DNA of 64,000 nucleotides from Chrysemys picta bellii (taxonomy: Eukaryota; Chordata; Testudines; Emydidae). The DNA is taken from assembly GCF_011386835.1 (NCBI RefSeq), contig NC_088791.1, positions 127,820,943-127,884,942 of the forward strand, given 5' to 3'. Positions 33,792-46,050 of the stretch are shown piece after piece. Positions within the stretch are counted from its first letter, which is position 1. Each line of letters opens with the position of its first letter. The notes under the pieces were generated by a model that was not told the origin of the DNA, did no database searches, and was given only the letters and a program-made list of their open reading frames with translations. A program made the position numbers and the translations under genes.

Positions 33792-36124
33792 GAAGCATCA
33801 CCACATTTTACAACAGTGTTATCACAGAGGTCTTGCCATTACTGCAGAACCTTGCAGTATTATTGTAATGGTATGAATTCACTTTTACCCAAGCACAAAA
33901 TCATGGCTTCTCCCTTGTGACCTCACCCTCGACAACTAATCTCTCAGACATTCCTTATGATGATGATGCTTTATTTCATTTATTGTATTTGGATGTCTAC
34001 AATAATAAAAGGGGCACCTATCCAGAGTACCTAGAGAGGTTGGGACCTTCTTGTGTTAGATGCTGTACAGACAGATAGTACAAGAATGTCTCGGCCCTAA
34101 AAGGCTTATATTAGATAATCCTAACATTGCTACTACCTCTGCATGCAGGGTCTATCCTTTCCTTGTCTTTTTAATCAGAGCCCTTAAATTCTGCAGCTGC
34201 AGAGTCAGCCACAGAGTTTGTTGTTTGAGCCGCTGTGCAAAAATCCTCTGCCCAAATGCACAATGCTGGGTTTGGTGAAAATTTTGCCTATTTTGTTTCA
34301 TTCATCTGTTACTTTTGTGCTCCCTACATTCCTCTCTTGTTTCCCCTGCCTGCTACAAAGGGAAGTCCTTGCTAACTTCAGTGGATATGATCCGTACCCA
34401 ACTGAGATGGCCACCTGAGTCACAGGAAGGAGCATCTCAGGCAGCAAGTCTTCTGACCAAAAGACACTCTTTCTTTTTCAAGCAAAACAATGATCAGCCT
34501 GGAAGCTGAACATGCCAAGAGCTGTCCACATGTCCTTTGCTGCCTTTTTCACTGTCCAGCTCCCTTCCCCTTCATCATCCCATTCCTTTCTGTCCCACTA
34601 CATATGGGATTCCCATTCTTTCCCTCCCTCTTGAATGCCCAACCGCATGCTGTCTCTGTTCCCATTGTTATCTTCTACCCACTCTTCCCTCCCTGTGCTG
34701 AACGTACAGCCCCCCTTTCCTCTCCCACCTACCACTGTCTTCCTACCCACACCACATCCCATCACCAGTATGCCACCTTCGCTTCTGCAGGTGCCTTAAA
34801 TTGGATTGGATTGTAAATTCTTTGGGCAGGGCAGTTTGTTTCATGTACAAAGACAATTGGCATTTGATAAATAACAAAGAAAGAGTAAAGAGTAAGGGTC
34901 TGAAGGAGAAAAACTGAAGAGTGTAAATGTCCCTGCTCCCTGAAAGGGCCAGGCTCTCAACTTGTCAGTAGGGTGCAGCCCTTTCAGCCCACTTGTAATT
35001 CACTTTCTAGTGTAAAAGCTAAATTTAGCCCAATTTTGGATAGCAATTAATCGTGTGCGTATGTCCATCTCTATTCAGGGCACCACTTCAGTGGCTGCTT
35101 AGCTTTAAGCCTGTGCTTAAGTGCTGTCCTGAACAAATATGCTATTAAATGCTCTGAATTGGGGCCTTGGTGCTTATGGAAGGAAGAGAGTTGAAATTGG
35201 CAGCTAGGCTGCAAACTGCTGCTGAAAGGGCAGTTGGGCTTCTGAGAATAGGAGGTGAGGAGAAAAGGACCCCAAAGAGACCAGGGAACATGAACAAGAG
35301 AGAGGGAATGGGTTAATTTTTTAAGTGATTAATATATTCAAAACTGTAGAAGAAAGGCTTATTTAATCTGCTTGCTCTTTCCTTTTCTCCTATCAGGAAC
35401 TATTTTTCATAGTAGAAGGATACATTGCATGAACCCTCTATAATTGTTTTATTTATTTTCTAAAAAAGAAGAAAATAAAAATACATTTAAAATGAACTCT
35501 CCATAATCTAATAACAATAAGCCACACTGAGGTATGCATTTGTAGGTTACTGATGCACTTCTTGGCTGGTAGAAAACACTAAGTCTAAAGCTTCACAGCA
35601 CACTCAAAGCATGTATGATAACCTTCTCACACACACCCTTTTGTGTCTCATTTCCCCTTAACTTTGGAAACCGAAAATACATAACAATAATGGGTCCTAA
35701 CAAGGACACTCCAGCTTAACAAATGCCCCCTTGATATCACAGCATGCTTCTCTTTTGCATCTGATAGAGAAGACCCAAGCAGAAAACTCACTGCCCAGAG
35801 TAACTTACACAAAGTAGTGTTTTAGTGCCAACACAAACAAATGTAAATTACCCCCTAGAAAAAAACCCCAATCACCTCTTATGGTTTCTTTCTGCTAGAA
35901 GGAGCTAGCTGCACTACTGTACTACTTCACATTAGCCCGGAAAGGTCAGCATGAACCTACTTCAGCAGCAATGCTATCTATGTGCTTCCCTCCAGATCTT
36001 AACCCAAGGGTTCCAAGGTATTTTCTGAGTCCCGGTCTATTGTTTAATGTAAGTACATAGTCAGTAAAGTTCACTTTCTATTAAATGTATAACTCCAACT
36101 CCAACTTCAGCTGTGCATCAGGGA
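33792..36124. other. intronic sequence with old repeat tails
   Basis: Bases 33960-34115 (AGAGGTTGGGACCTTCTTGT, TGCTGTACAGACAGATAGTA) and 34800-34890 (TTGTAAATTCTTTGGGCAGG) are tails of old amniote interspersed repeats. I saw nothing coding. Confidence 0.4.
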
Positions 36125-36320
36125 AGGATAGCCCTGATGGTTTTAGCCAGAGGTCTGGGTTCAGAACCCTAGCCTGCCCTGAGAGACCTTGGCAAGTCTC
36201 TGTGTTATTCAGTCCCCTCTCTCTAAAACAAGGCTATTAGTACTTCCTTACTCACAGGGCTGTTATGAGGATAAATACCCTAAAGCCTGTGCTCAGATAC
36301 TATGGAAATGGGAGCTGTAG
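36125..36320 (+). repeat. MIR-like SINE
   Basis: GGTCTGGGTTCAGAACCCTA, then CTTGGCAAGTCTCTGTGTTA and CACAGGGCTGTTATGAGGAT follow the MIR order from tRNA-like head to core to 3' part. Confidence 0.65.
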
Positions 36321-37849
36321 ATAGTGTATATTTTGTAAAATCAGCTGTTGGTACATCTGCAGGCAAAGATCTAGCTATCTGAGAGCAAAACAAGACCAAA
36401 CAAATACAAAAATAGAATCTTCTTTGCTGTAATGAAAATTTCCCTGCTGAGGGCCCAGATGTGAACTCAGCTATATGAGATAAAATTTACAACCCAGGTG
36501 CAAGCAGACACAACTCCTATTGAAGTCCAAGGGAGAATATCTCCCATATGTCAGGGCTCAGTTTGGACCAGTGGTCTCTGTGTGTCACTACCATCTTCTA
36601 AAATCTGTTCCATTACTTGCATCCTAAATATTTACATAATGAGAACTGTACACCTAAATGACCAATTCATGCACTTAAAAACAGCACATCAAAGAAAATG
36701 TAGACAATATAACGTTGTTATTTTTTAAATGATTCCAGAAAACTGAATGGCTTGGGGGACTGGTATTGGGTTATGGAGCCTTTCATCACTGATGCAAACA
36801 TGGGCCAAGTTAGTAGTGACCAAAAGAATTGTTACCATTTGGCAAATGTTTTGTGGCCTAAAGTACTTGAAATGAGTTGATGGTCTTAATCCAGTTCCCA
36901 GTGGACAGTTATCCACATCACAGAAACCACCACCACAATTGGCACCCGTATTGTCAGTCTGTGCAGGTTGGCCAAGGATTAAATAAGCACAGAGACTGAG
37001 TTACCCACTCATGCCTAGAGGTTACCCCTCTAGGTCATGGATGAGGCACAAGGATGAGGTGGATTGGGGAAGCTCTCACACTCTCTGCTTGTGCTGTACT
37101 GGTTTTGTGGGTACTGGTTTTGTGGGTAAGGAGAGGGGTTCAGGCTCCAGGGCTGTGATTCCCGCACCCTTCATGAGCATTAAATTCACTTACATACATA
37201 CCAAAAAGAAATCATTAAAAAAAATGTTCAGGATCATTCTCCAAAAATAAGGGGCCAAGATCATTCCATGTGCAATTTACTGAAGTCAAAGAAGTTACAC
37301 TAGGGATGGATTTGATAAAATGTCTACAAGCAGCCTTTAGGAATGGTACATGGGGAGTGAAATTCTTTTCACTGCATTAAGTTTTGTCAGTCATCACTTT
37401 AATTATCTCTGAAGATGTCTTACAGTGGACATAACCTGTGCCAGCGACTGTCATAAAGCTAAAGCTGACTTCTTAATTACTCGGTAGCAACTAAGGGGCT
37501 ATCATGTAGGCAAAGATATTATACTCCTTGGAATGCATATTTATGTGATACTAAGAAAGGCAAAATAAGGATTTAAGTTCCCTCTAAACGAATTTTTACT
37601 TCCTCTAAGATAAAATGTATTGAACAGCATCTAACCCAGAAGCATGATTCATCATTACCCACATACGACATCTTCCTCATTGATTTTATATGTTAATATT
37701 TATTTACAATTAACATCTTAATGAAGAACAAAACACCGTGGGCCAAATCCTGCAAAGTTACTTAGCCAAAATTTCCACTAGGTCAGAGCTTACACTATTT
37801 GTATTATAGTAGCACCAAGGTCAGGGCCTCACTGTGCAAGGGCGTGGAA
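36321..37849. other. intronic sequence, nothing recognised
   Basis: No supported gene or repeat apart from short AT-rich runs. Confidence 0.4.
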
Positions 37850-37995
37850 CACCCTGCCACAAACAGCTTGCAGTCCAAACAGAGAAAACAAACTGGCACA
37901 GAGAGAGATGAAGTGATGTGGTCACAGAGTAGGCCCTTGGCAGAACTGGAAATAGAACTTAGCCCATCCTCTGTACCATGCTGTCTCTTTCTCAC
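37850..37995 (-). repeat. MIR-like SINE
   Basis: AACTGGCACAGAGAGAGATG, AAGTGATGTGGTCACAGAGT and GCAGAACTGGAAATAGAAC are a reversed MIR core and head. The adjoining 38050-38125 resembles half of the palindromic family (GGGCCCCAATTCC..TCAGTGGGAGTTGAAG). Confidence 0.6.
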
Positions 37996-38570
37996 TTCTG
38001 TACTTATACATATAATACTCTCACTGAAGTCAGTGATTGTTTTACTTGGAAAGGACATGGGGTTCAATTCTGCAAGATATGAAGGGCCCCAATTCCTGTT
38101 CATGTCAGTGGGAGTTGAAGGGAGCTAATTATCATGCAGGAGGTCCCCAGCACCTTACAGCACAGGGCCCTTAATAAGAACTGTAGAAGTGAGATTTATA
38201 TGAATGTTTTCCACTGTGTAATAGCTGTCATTTATCTGCTGTTGCACACACAGCTTCTGTGCAAGCATATAGTGAGTGAGACTTAGAGGTCAAATAATGT
38301 GGTGCAATGTTTGCATGTTTTTTAATGGCACCCGCTGTAAAATGAAAGGCTCGGGACTCTCAGGTGTCACATGCTTAAAATGTTGCAAGTCAGTGGCATT
38401 TCTTAAATGAAGTGGCAGGTCCCACTGATTTTTATTTCACTCATTTGTTTACGCCTGAGCCAGTGTTTGAACTGGAGTGTAAGTGGGAAGAAGAGAAGTG
38501 TTTATTCCAGACCCTTGCTTCACTCTGCTGTTGGTTGAGCAGAGTAAAAAAGAAAAATAATGAAAAAAAG

Positions 38571-38665
38571 CTGTCTTGTTCTCTATATCTGTGTACAGTG
38601 CCTAGCACAAGGGATCGCTGATCGGGAGGCCTCTAGATGCTACTGCAATACCAACAAATTAAAGA
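38571..38665 (+). repeat. old SINE/LINE tail fragment
   Basis: TGTACAGTGCCTAGCACAAG, GGCCTCTAGATGCTACTGCA and AATACCAACAAATTAAA resemble a 3' tail seen at the end of many old amniote repeats. The family is not assigned. Confidence 0.4.
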
Positions 38666-39274
38666 TGTCAAGAGTATCGTCCCTTTGGTCCTACGCTGAA
38701 TGAATTTCATAACAGCAAGATGACAATACTTGAGGTTGTGGTTACCATAAGAAAATCATACCCATGGGAAGATTAGTGGCACCTGGCTGCACCTCATGCC
38801 TCTAATGCCCCAGGGGTACGATTATCTCATCAGATGTCATCTGCCAAGTCTTGTTGCTTAATTATTCAGCTGAGTAGTCTGGCCTTCGTGAGATCTTATG
38901 TGCATTTACATGCACACACACAGGCCACTGGAAGCATGTTCTTTAATACTAGTGTGTAGACATTGAGCTGAACCCTCAGTTGTGGTCAGTAAGTGAAGCT
39001 GTTTGGGGGAGCTGCAAAGTAGCCATGTGTGGTTTCACAATCATAGGGCTAGTTCTACAGCAGACCTGTCCTTATGGTTTAGAGCAGTCTCAGAACTACT
39101 CTATACTATGAAGGATTTCAATGGCTTCCTAAGGGTCATTAGTCCAGCCAAGGCTTGCCTGAGCTCAGCACACTCCAATCATGGCTTCTGCCACCCTGGG
39201 CACAACCCCCAACAAAACCTGAACACCTACGGAAATCCTCTGCTGCCCATTTAGAACCTTTGCCCTTTCCTCAG

Positions 39275-39770
39275 AGATGAGAACTTGGCCACAGTGACGC
39301 TTGCATTTATCACCTCCAGACAGGGTTGCTGTAACTCGCTGTAGCTGAAGCTGCAGATGAAAAAGGCTCCAATTTGTGCAGAATGCAGCTGACTGCCCTC
39401 TTCCACTAGCTAGGTTGCTATAGGCATATTGCCTCTGTGCTCCAGTCCCTCCCTGGGTTCCCAGTCCACTTCCACTGCAAGTTCATAGTGGCGGTCCTAA
39501 TCCTTAAAGCAATTAATGGAGCAAGTCACAGCTACATTAGAGACCATATCACTGTCTACACCAAGCCAGCTGAACTCCTCAGGACAATGCAGATTATAAA
39601 GCACAAGACAAGACTCTGGTAAGAGCCCAGAGGTATGGCATTCTTGGTCGAGAGGATCTGGCTATGGAATAAACTTCCAGAGGAGATTAGGTTAATCCAG
39701 AGTCTGATGACCTTTAGGTCACAGTGCAAGAACTTGCCCTTTGATAAATCTTTTCCAACATAACTAGAAT
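39275..39770 (+). pseudogene. L2-like LINE ORF2 C-terminal remnant
   Basis: Plus frames contain ITSRQGCCNSL, then FPVHFHCKFIVAVLILKAIN, YIRDHITVYTKPAELLRT and WLWNKLPEEIRLIQSLMTFR. This is the ordered C-terminal signature of L2-type reverse transcriptases (ITSRLDYCN ... LHWLPV..RI.FK..LL..KA..G ... WNSLP..IR...S...F). Stops and a frame change are present. Confidence 0.8.
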
Positions 39771-40506
39771 GACAATAACCTGACCCCAGCCCTATCCTCC
39801 CAAAGCAGAGCTTCCCATAATCAGAGAAGGGAGAAGAGAAAAAGACTCCCTGAAGTCTGCTAGGGACTTTGCTTTGTCAATCTAATTAATGTGGGACGTA
39901 CTCAGATAATAAGGTGATGGGCACCAATAAAAAAAAACAAATCAAAACTCAAATGCTAATGATATCTCTTTTAGGAATGAAGAGGAAATTAGCGTGGGCC
40001 AGATCTAGCCCATTCTATTTATACAAATACCTAGTAATGTTAGGTTTATTATATTAAAATTACCCCTCACAACAGGTCTGGTTTTAAGGCAACAATAGCC
40101 AAAACTCAGATTTAAGTCCCATTCTCCATCCTTAGCTTGCTTTGTTGTATGGCAGTATTGACATCATACAGTATATAAAGTCATACAATGCTCTGGGACT
40201 CCCTTCACAGCAGGTTTGTTTAAGAACACCATTTCCCTTCTCTGAATTTTCCTGAATGTATCTTCCTATGTCATCCAACTTCAATATAACTTTATTGCAG
40301 AAACTTGTGTGGTAACTTTGTTTTCTTTTTCTTTTCTTTTTTTAAGTTTAGAAAAGAAAGAGATACAACAAAAAATGATCTCATGGTTGAGAGGGTTCTT
40401 TTAACCAAATAGTCACATGGCTCATTGGCATCCTGCCAGTAGAGTCATGGGAGATTCTGCCATTCCTCTCAAAATTATTTTAACCATGTCATGTCTGTTA
40501 TCCAGT

Positions 40507-40775
40507 CCTATGCTATCCATCTTGCACTGTGATTCTGTCATCTATTGTGAGCTAAGCATGACCTGACTATGTCAATACTTGGATGGGAGATTCCCATACA
40601 ACAGCTATGTGCAACAGGAAATAATGTTGCTGATATCAGCATGTGGCCACCCTTCTCCCTGGTTTAGTGCTGTGCCACTGCACCAGCAAGGAGGTGCCAT
40701 GCTTCAGATGAGAAATGGAAGTGCAGACCCAACCACTTGTGGTCATTAATGATTCCTTGGATATCTTAGTAAAAG
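40507..40775 (+). mobile_element. 5S rRNA-derived SINE (SINE3/AmnSINE-like)
   Basis: Bases 40507-40605 align by eye to 5S rRNA. AGCTAAGC at 40550-40557 is the start of the 5S A box, and TACTTGGATGGGAGA at 40576-40590 is a perfect C-box core. The downstream part (TCAGATGAGAAATGG, ACCACTTGTGGTCATTAA) resembles the body of ancient 5S/tRNA SINEs. It is too degraded in between to be a working 5S gene. Confidence 0.75.
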
Positions 40776-41010
40776 TAATGACTTCGCACTTATATTGCAC
40801 TTTTACATTTTCAAGCACTGTGCAAACACTAATTCTAAAACCACCCTAGTCAGTGTTACCTCCATGTTAAAGATGAGGCAAACTAAGGCATAGATAAGTT
40901 AAATGATTTGTCTCAGGCCACAGTTATTCAATGGCTGAGACAGCATTAGAAATCAGAAATGGTTCCTAGGCCAGGACTTAACCCATTAGGCAAAGTTGCC
41001 TCTTTAGGGG
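40776..41010 (-). repeat. MIR-like SINE or related tail
   Basis: Reads TTATATTGCACTTTTACATT, AAGATGAGGCAAACTAAGGC, TGATTTGTCTCAGGCCACAG and ends with GACTTAACCCATTAGG, the reversed MIR order. It starts directly after the 5S-derived SINE. Confidence 0.55.
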
Positions 41011-42290
41011 CGTTAATCTCATCATCATCACCAAATTCCAACCCACTTCATTGTATTTGGGTTTTCCTAATTTCTTCCTCCTGTTTCAACTAGGGATAGT
41101 CACTGTCTTAAGCGTATGTGCTGTGGTGTTGTGTGCTATTAATCAGCTGTTCCATTCCACCCCAATGGTGGCTGAAATGATCCTTGCCAAGTTCACATGA
41201 ATGTTGGATTAATTCATTTGAGAGCCTTGAATGAAAGACACTAATGTTAAATATTAGTAGCATTTTATAATTATGTCTCACTTCAGCCAGGAAAGAAGAT
41301 CTATTATCCAGTTCCAGGCCTGCAATGCTTAAGTAATTATAAATGAAAGACACCTCAAATTGTTTTCCATGCCCTACTTGCAGACAGACAGTATTTATAT
41401 CTTTATGGCTTGTCTTTACTTCCAGACTTGAAGGGTGCACTGCCCCACAATGCCTTGCACATAAAGAACAAATGCTGCAATGCTTTTGAAGTGTTTTCCC
41501 CCTTAAAAAAATGCACTATTTTCATGTTAGCTCATACTGGCTCCATAAGCCATAATGATTATTTCAATTGCCCAAAAACTGATTTGGGGTTTTGTCTGAC
41601 ATGGAGGAATAGCCTTCTATTAATGATGCCTTGTCTGTATATTCCTATTCCATAATATGGTAGCCTGTGTCAAAGCTATCCTGGAATACTAGAAGAGCAA
41701 GAATCATGCTGACATTGGCTCTTAGTCTTCTCTTACATCACCACAGTAATCTGGTTGATTTCACCGGACGTTACTCCTGATTCACTTCATTGGGATTTGG
41801 ATCAGGCTCTAGGTGGGATCAGAATTAGGCCCTTGATGGTAAGATGACACAAGGTAAGGATATTCCATAGTTTTGTACATTTATTGTGATGTAACAAATG
41901 GCCTCCCAAGAAGCAGGTGTTTTCCTGAATAGTTTTGTTATTCAGTCCAGGAATGGGTCAGCAGCAGGGAGTTAGGCACCAGCATTTCCCATATCTTTTG
42001 CGTTGGATTAAACCGCAGAACTCCCATTAAAGACACTGGCAGTTTTGTGGCTGAATTCTATGCAACTCTGGGAAAATGAAGTGTTCCCCCATTGAGTTTA
42101 ATGGCAGATTTGTGGCTAAACGTCTCTTGTAACAGGCTGAACATTTTAGAGGCACAGTAACAGTCACTACTGGACATGGTGCCACTTCACCGGGGTCAGT
42201 TCTTATCCCACATTTAGAATGTATAAGGCTAATATGTGCTCTCAGTTACACTCTTGAAATCCCATTTGATGTCCTTTTTCTGGTTACTTT
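41011..42290. other. intronic sequence, nothing recognised
   Basis: No supported gene. Bases 41776-41815 look like half of a palindromic element (CATTGGGATTTGGATCAGGC). Confidence 0.35.
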
Positions 42291-42377
42291 GGCCCAGATC
42301 CTCAAAGGTGTGTAAGCACCTATCTCTCATTGCTTTCAAGGGGAGTTAACACTCAAATATCTTTGAAGATCTGGTCC
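42291..42377. repeat. 87-bp palindromic element (MITE-like)
   Basis: GGCCCAGATCCTCAAAGGT at the left and ATCTTTGAAGATCTGGTCC at the right are inverted repeats of about 19 bp with a few mismatches. Confidence 0.65.
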
Positions 42378-42879
42378 ATAGGAACTTTGGGCCAATTCAA
42401 TACCTAAGTATCACCCATAATGCTTAAGTGGGATTTACCTGCTGCATAGGGTTTCTGCTGGATTTTTGTACAGGGTAAATTTTACCCTTTGTGAGGCTTC
42501 AGCTACCACTTAAATCTGTTCTATGGTCATTGGTTGAAAAGAAAATGAATATCAAAAGTGCAGTTGATAACTGGATACAAATTGTCTGTTCTACTGGTTC
42601 AGACTGTTTCTTGGACAAGACACATTAGCTCTCCAATTGAGGCCATGTCTTCACTGCCAAAACTAGGTGTGTTTTTACAGTGAGATAACTCATGCATTTT
42701 AGCTAGTTCACTGTAAATCCTAGTGGAGACAAGGCTCTGTAGTTTATAACCATGAAGTAGCTAAATGAGGCCAACCCTGGACGAGGCTGTAACGTTGACC
42801 TTGCCTAACTGCAGCATGCTAAAAACTACCAGCACCATGTCTTCACTAGGATTTTACAGCAATGTAGCTTTCAGGCTGT

Positions 42880-43727
42880 GTGACGGGGTGTACTTGCCCC
42901 ACACTGGACAGGAAGGGGTAAACCCCACAATCTGGGGAGAGAAAGCCACATCCCCCTCCCCTCTACTGGGCAGGTCCAAGTGCTGGCTCGGTATAAAATG
43001 GAGCAGCCCAGCCATTCTAGGCTGAACGCTGAAGAGGAAGGATGCAACTCACAGGCTCCAGCCTGGGAGCAACTCGAACCCCAGACTACGCGAGCCAGAG
43101 ACACCGAGGCCCAGGCAGGCACCCAGATACCTGCGGATGCCCAAGGCAGGCTGGAGCTGCTGGGAGCAGTGCAGGCTGAGGAAGCCAGAGGCTCTGAAGA
43201 TGTCCAGACCATATCATCATGAAAAATGGTAGGAAGTAGCCCAGGGGAACTTGATGTTGGACCAGTTATTGAACCGGATCTTGAGTCAGCATGTTTCAGC
43301 CAGATTCCCCGCTGTCTCAGTGGCACACATATTAGCCACTGCCAGGGACCTGGGCTGGGAACCAGTGGAGTGGGAAGGCCTGGGTCCCCCTACCATGGCC
43401 ACCACACACCGCCGCAGGTGGCAGCCCACTTCCCCAGCTCTAGCCACCAGGCTGCACAGCCCTGCTGAGGAGGGCAGCTTTATCGACTCCAGCCACTACT
43501 GTACGGCTCGAGTGGGAGGGTGCTTGTATTGACCCTGCACAACTGGGTTGAGGAGGTCAGTCATACTGACTGTGGCCATTAGGCCACACAGCCCAAGTGA
43601 GAGTATATGGACTTCAGCCATTAGGCTGTACTGCCCTCAGGCTAAGGGCGGACAGGCGGACATAATTGTGGGGCCTTGACACCTTTATCCCGCCTCAAAG
43701 GGAGATGGGGTGCACTTGCCCCATGAT
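42880..43727 (+). mobile_element. LTR-like unit of unknown family
   Basis: Starts GTGACGGGGTGTACTTGCCC and ends GATGGGGTGCACTTGCCCCA, so a palindrome-like GGGGTG(T/C)ACTTGCCCC motif lies at each end. A TATA-like GGTATAAAATGG is at about 42989-43000. Within 43440-43650, units beginning (A/G)GCCA.TAGGC or GCCACCAGGC recur three to four times. AGGCTGT borders both sides (42873-42879, 43728-43734) and could be a target duplication, but the same motif also occurs inside, so this is weak. ORFs here are not convincing. Confidence 0.5.
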
Positions 43728-45525
43728 AGGCTGTAAAGAAAACACCCTTTTGGAAGTGGAGGCATAACCTGAGAGGGAGATGTGATAAAGATTTCTCAAT
43801 GCTTTATATAGAGGACTGTGGTTTTATCCTACCAATTTTTAGGAAGAGAGGTGAACATAATGATCAGGATAGAAGACATGGACATTTTTTAAATTAAATC
43901 TGCAGCATTGTTTTGCATCCAGAATGTGGGTCCTCCTTTCCTCCATGTTTCCATTAGTGGAAATAAAAATTACAATGCATGTTCTTTGTCATGAGTGAAT
44001 ATTGCTGAATATAGAGGCCCATTGCAAACCCAACCTGACCATCCACATTTGAGGGTGGGAGGGAGGGAGGGATCTATTATTTTACCTTTGGGGAATAAAG
44101 GAGTGGGGAGGGAGAGAGAGAGAACTGCATGACCCTTGGGGGAATTAAAACGCTTACTGAGAATCCACTGGCCTTGTCTTTTGTTTGATTGCATTGTTTT
44201 GCCTGAGCTCCTGATCTCTATTAGCCTCCCATGCAGCCCAGGGCTTAACTCTGCAGCTTTCAATTACAAGTTTGACTGTTTGCCGGTATATTCATTCATG
44301 CCAGCTATTCGCTAATATGGCACAATCCAAATATCTCAAAGAACATGGAGATTTTTGCAAGAACATGGAAATCTTGGAATCCAAGATAGGGGTCTAGGCT
44401 TACTTTAAATCTTATTCTAAGGTTATAATGGGGAATCTCTGTTGTTTATTTTCCACATAGTGCATAGCTCTCTCCTGTTAGATGCTCTAGCCAAAATTAT
44501 AAAATGTGTGTGCTTAAATATGGATTTGAGGGTAGGGTTGGGTGGAGCTATAGAGGCAGGGATGGGAGGAGAGGCAGCCAAGCAGCAAGGAGAATCGAGC
44601 AGACAGATGGACCATGAGCAGCCACAAGCCACCTGGCAAGGAGTTAGCAGGTGCAGGTGTACCTGCCAGCCTGGCGGGAGGAACTACTTCTGCGTGTTGG
44701 CCATACATTGAGGGCATAGCTACGTGCAAAAGGGTAGGATAGTGGAGAAATGGCCTGCAAAAATTAGCCCAGGGTAACCAGCTCTGTACAGAAAGGTTCC
44801 AGAACAGATGCAGCGTAGCAACCTTTTGATCTAACAGCTGTTCCCAACGTTCCTTTACAATGACTTGGGAGAACTAAAGAATTATTATATTTTGGGGGTC
44901 AGGAATCTGTTCTGACAGTAGGTTAATCCCATTTTTAAAGCCATGTATACCCAAGAACAGAAAATAATCTATGACATGCTATCTTTGGAATGCCATACTA
45001 ATGGACAAATCTAATGGTTTTTGGTTTTACCATATAAAAACCTCTATTTGTCCAGTCTAGATGTAAACCTAACCCTTCTTAGTTTGGCTTCTGACTTTTC
45101 TTCCAAAATATTTTCTTCTAGAGGATTTTCCTTCTTTATTTTATATGCTAGCATCTTTGCATTAGACCATTTTCCCTGCTCACCTGAATAATTAAAATGA
45201 TTTTATATTTATTTTAATATCTCCCCAAAGCAGTCTGTGTAATAATTTCAGGATGCCATCCTAGATTATGAACAATGAATGTAGCCACTCCCTTTTCTTT
45301 ATTATTTAACACTTGACTCTTTCGATTATCTACTGTTTCTGTTTTGTTAGGTGTATATCAAAAGTCTAAAGTCTGGATCCATAATTGAATTTCCCTGAAG
45401 TTCAGAATCTGGGGTTTGGGCCTAGATTATGACAAAGAGAGGAGCCAGTCATAGATTTACAATCTGGCTCCAAACCTCATCAAAGCAACAAGGTATTTAG
45501 TTTGGGCCGACCTCTAAAAGAAATT
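43728..45525. other. intronic sequence, nothing recognised
   Basis: A G-rich, GGGAGG-repeating stretch lies at 44050-44075. The 44520-44720 part is purine-rich. No repeat family or gene is supported. Confidence 0.4.
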
Positions 45526-45615
45526 GGAGCCTCATTTTCAGAAGGGCTAAGAGGCCACACTTCCACTGGTTTCAGCTGGAGCTGTTGAATATTCAACTTT
45601 TCTGAAATTAGGCTT
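45526..45615. repeat. 90-bp palindromic element (MITE-like)
   Basis: GGAGCCTCATTTTCAGAAG at the left and CTTTTCTGAAATTAGGCTT at the right are inverted with mismatches. It shares style with the 10688 and 42291 elements. Confidence 0.5.
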
Positions 45616-45834
45616 CATATCTCTGTGTGACAGCTTTAGTGAGTGAGAACAGTCCATTAAAAGAAATAACACCGTGAGGGACATGCAAGTCATCTTCAGC
45701 TATCTCTCTCACAAGAAAGTATTTATTGTAGTGTGTGTTAGGAAAGGCCACTCTCTTCTGATGTGTGAGTTTCCCTATGTCTCTAAGACAACATATCCCA
45801 CAACAACCATGCAGTATCGAATCTCATTCAAAAG

Positions 45835-46050
45835 CCTCTTATTATTTATCATTTGTTTTACAGTAGTGTCTAGAGGTCTCAACAGAGATCAGGACCCAAC
45901 TGTGCTAGGCAAACACCCCAAAGATCATAGACAAGATAGACAAAGTGTGAGCGGGAGAAACAAAGAGATGAAGTAACTTTCCCAAGATCACACAGCATCT
46001 TAGTGACTGAGCCAGGAATAAATCCAAATCCAGTAGCCTATCTAATGTAC
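45835..46050 (-). repeat. old SINE-like repeat, MIR-like 3' part
   Basis: GTAGTGTCTAGAGGTCTCAA, CAACTGTGCTAGGCAAACAC, AGATGAAGTAACTTTCCCAA and TGACTGAGCCAGGAATAAAT form the pattern of a common old amniote repeat whose far part equals a reversed MIR core. Confidence 0.55.

Noticed and set aside
40507..40605. a functional 5S rRNA gene
   Set aside because: Only the promoter boxes are preserved. The remaining bases are too altered, and a SINE body follows directly.
42871..43326. 151-codon minus ORF
   Set aside because: It lies in the LTR-like unit, is Ser/Trp-rich with no known domain, and is best explained by GC-rich repeat sequence.
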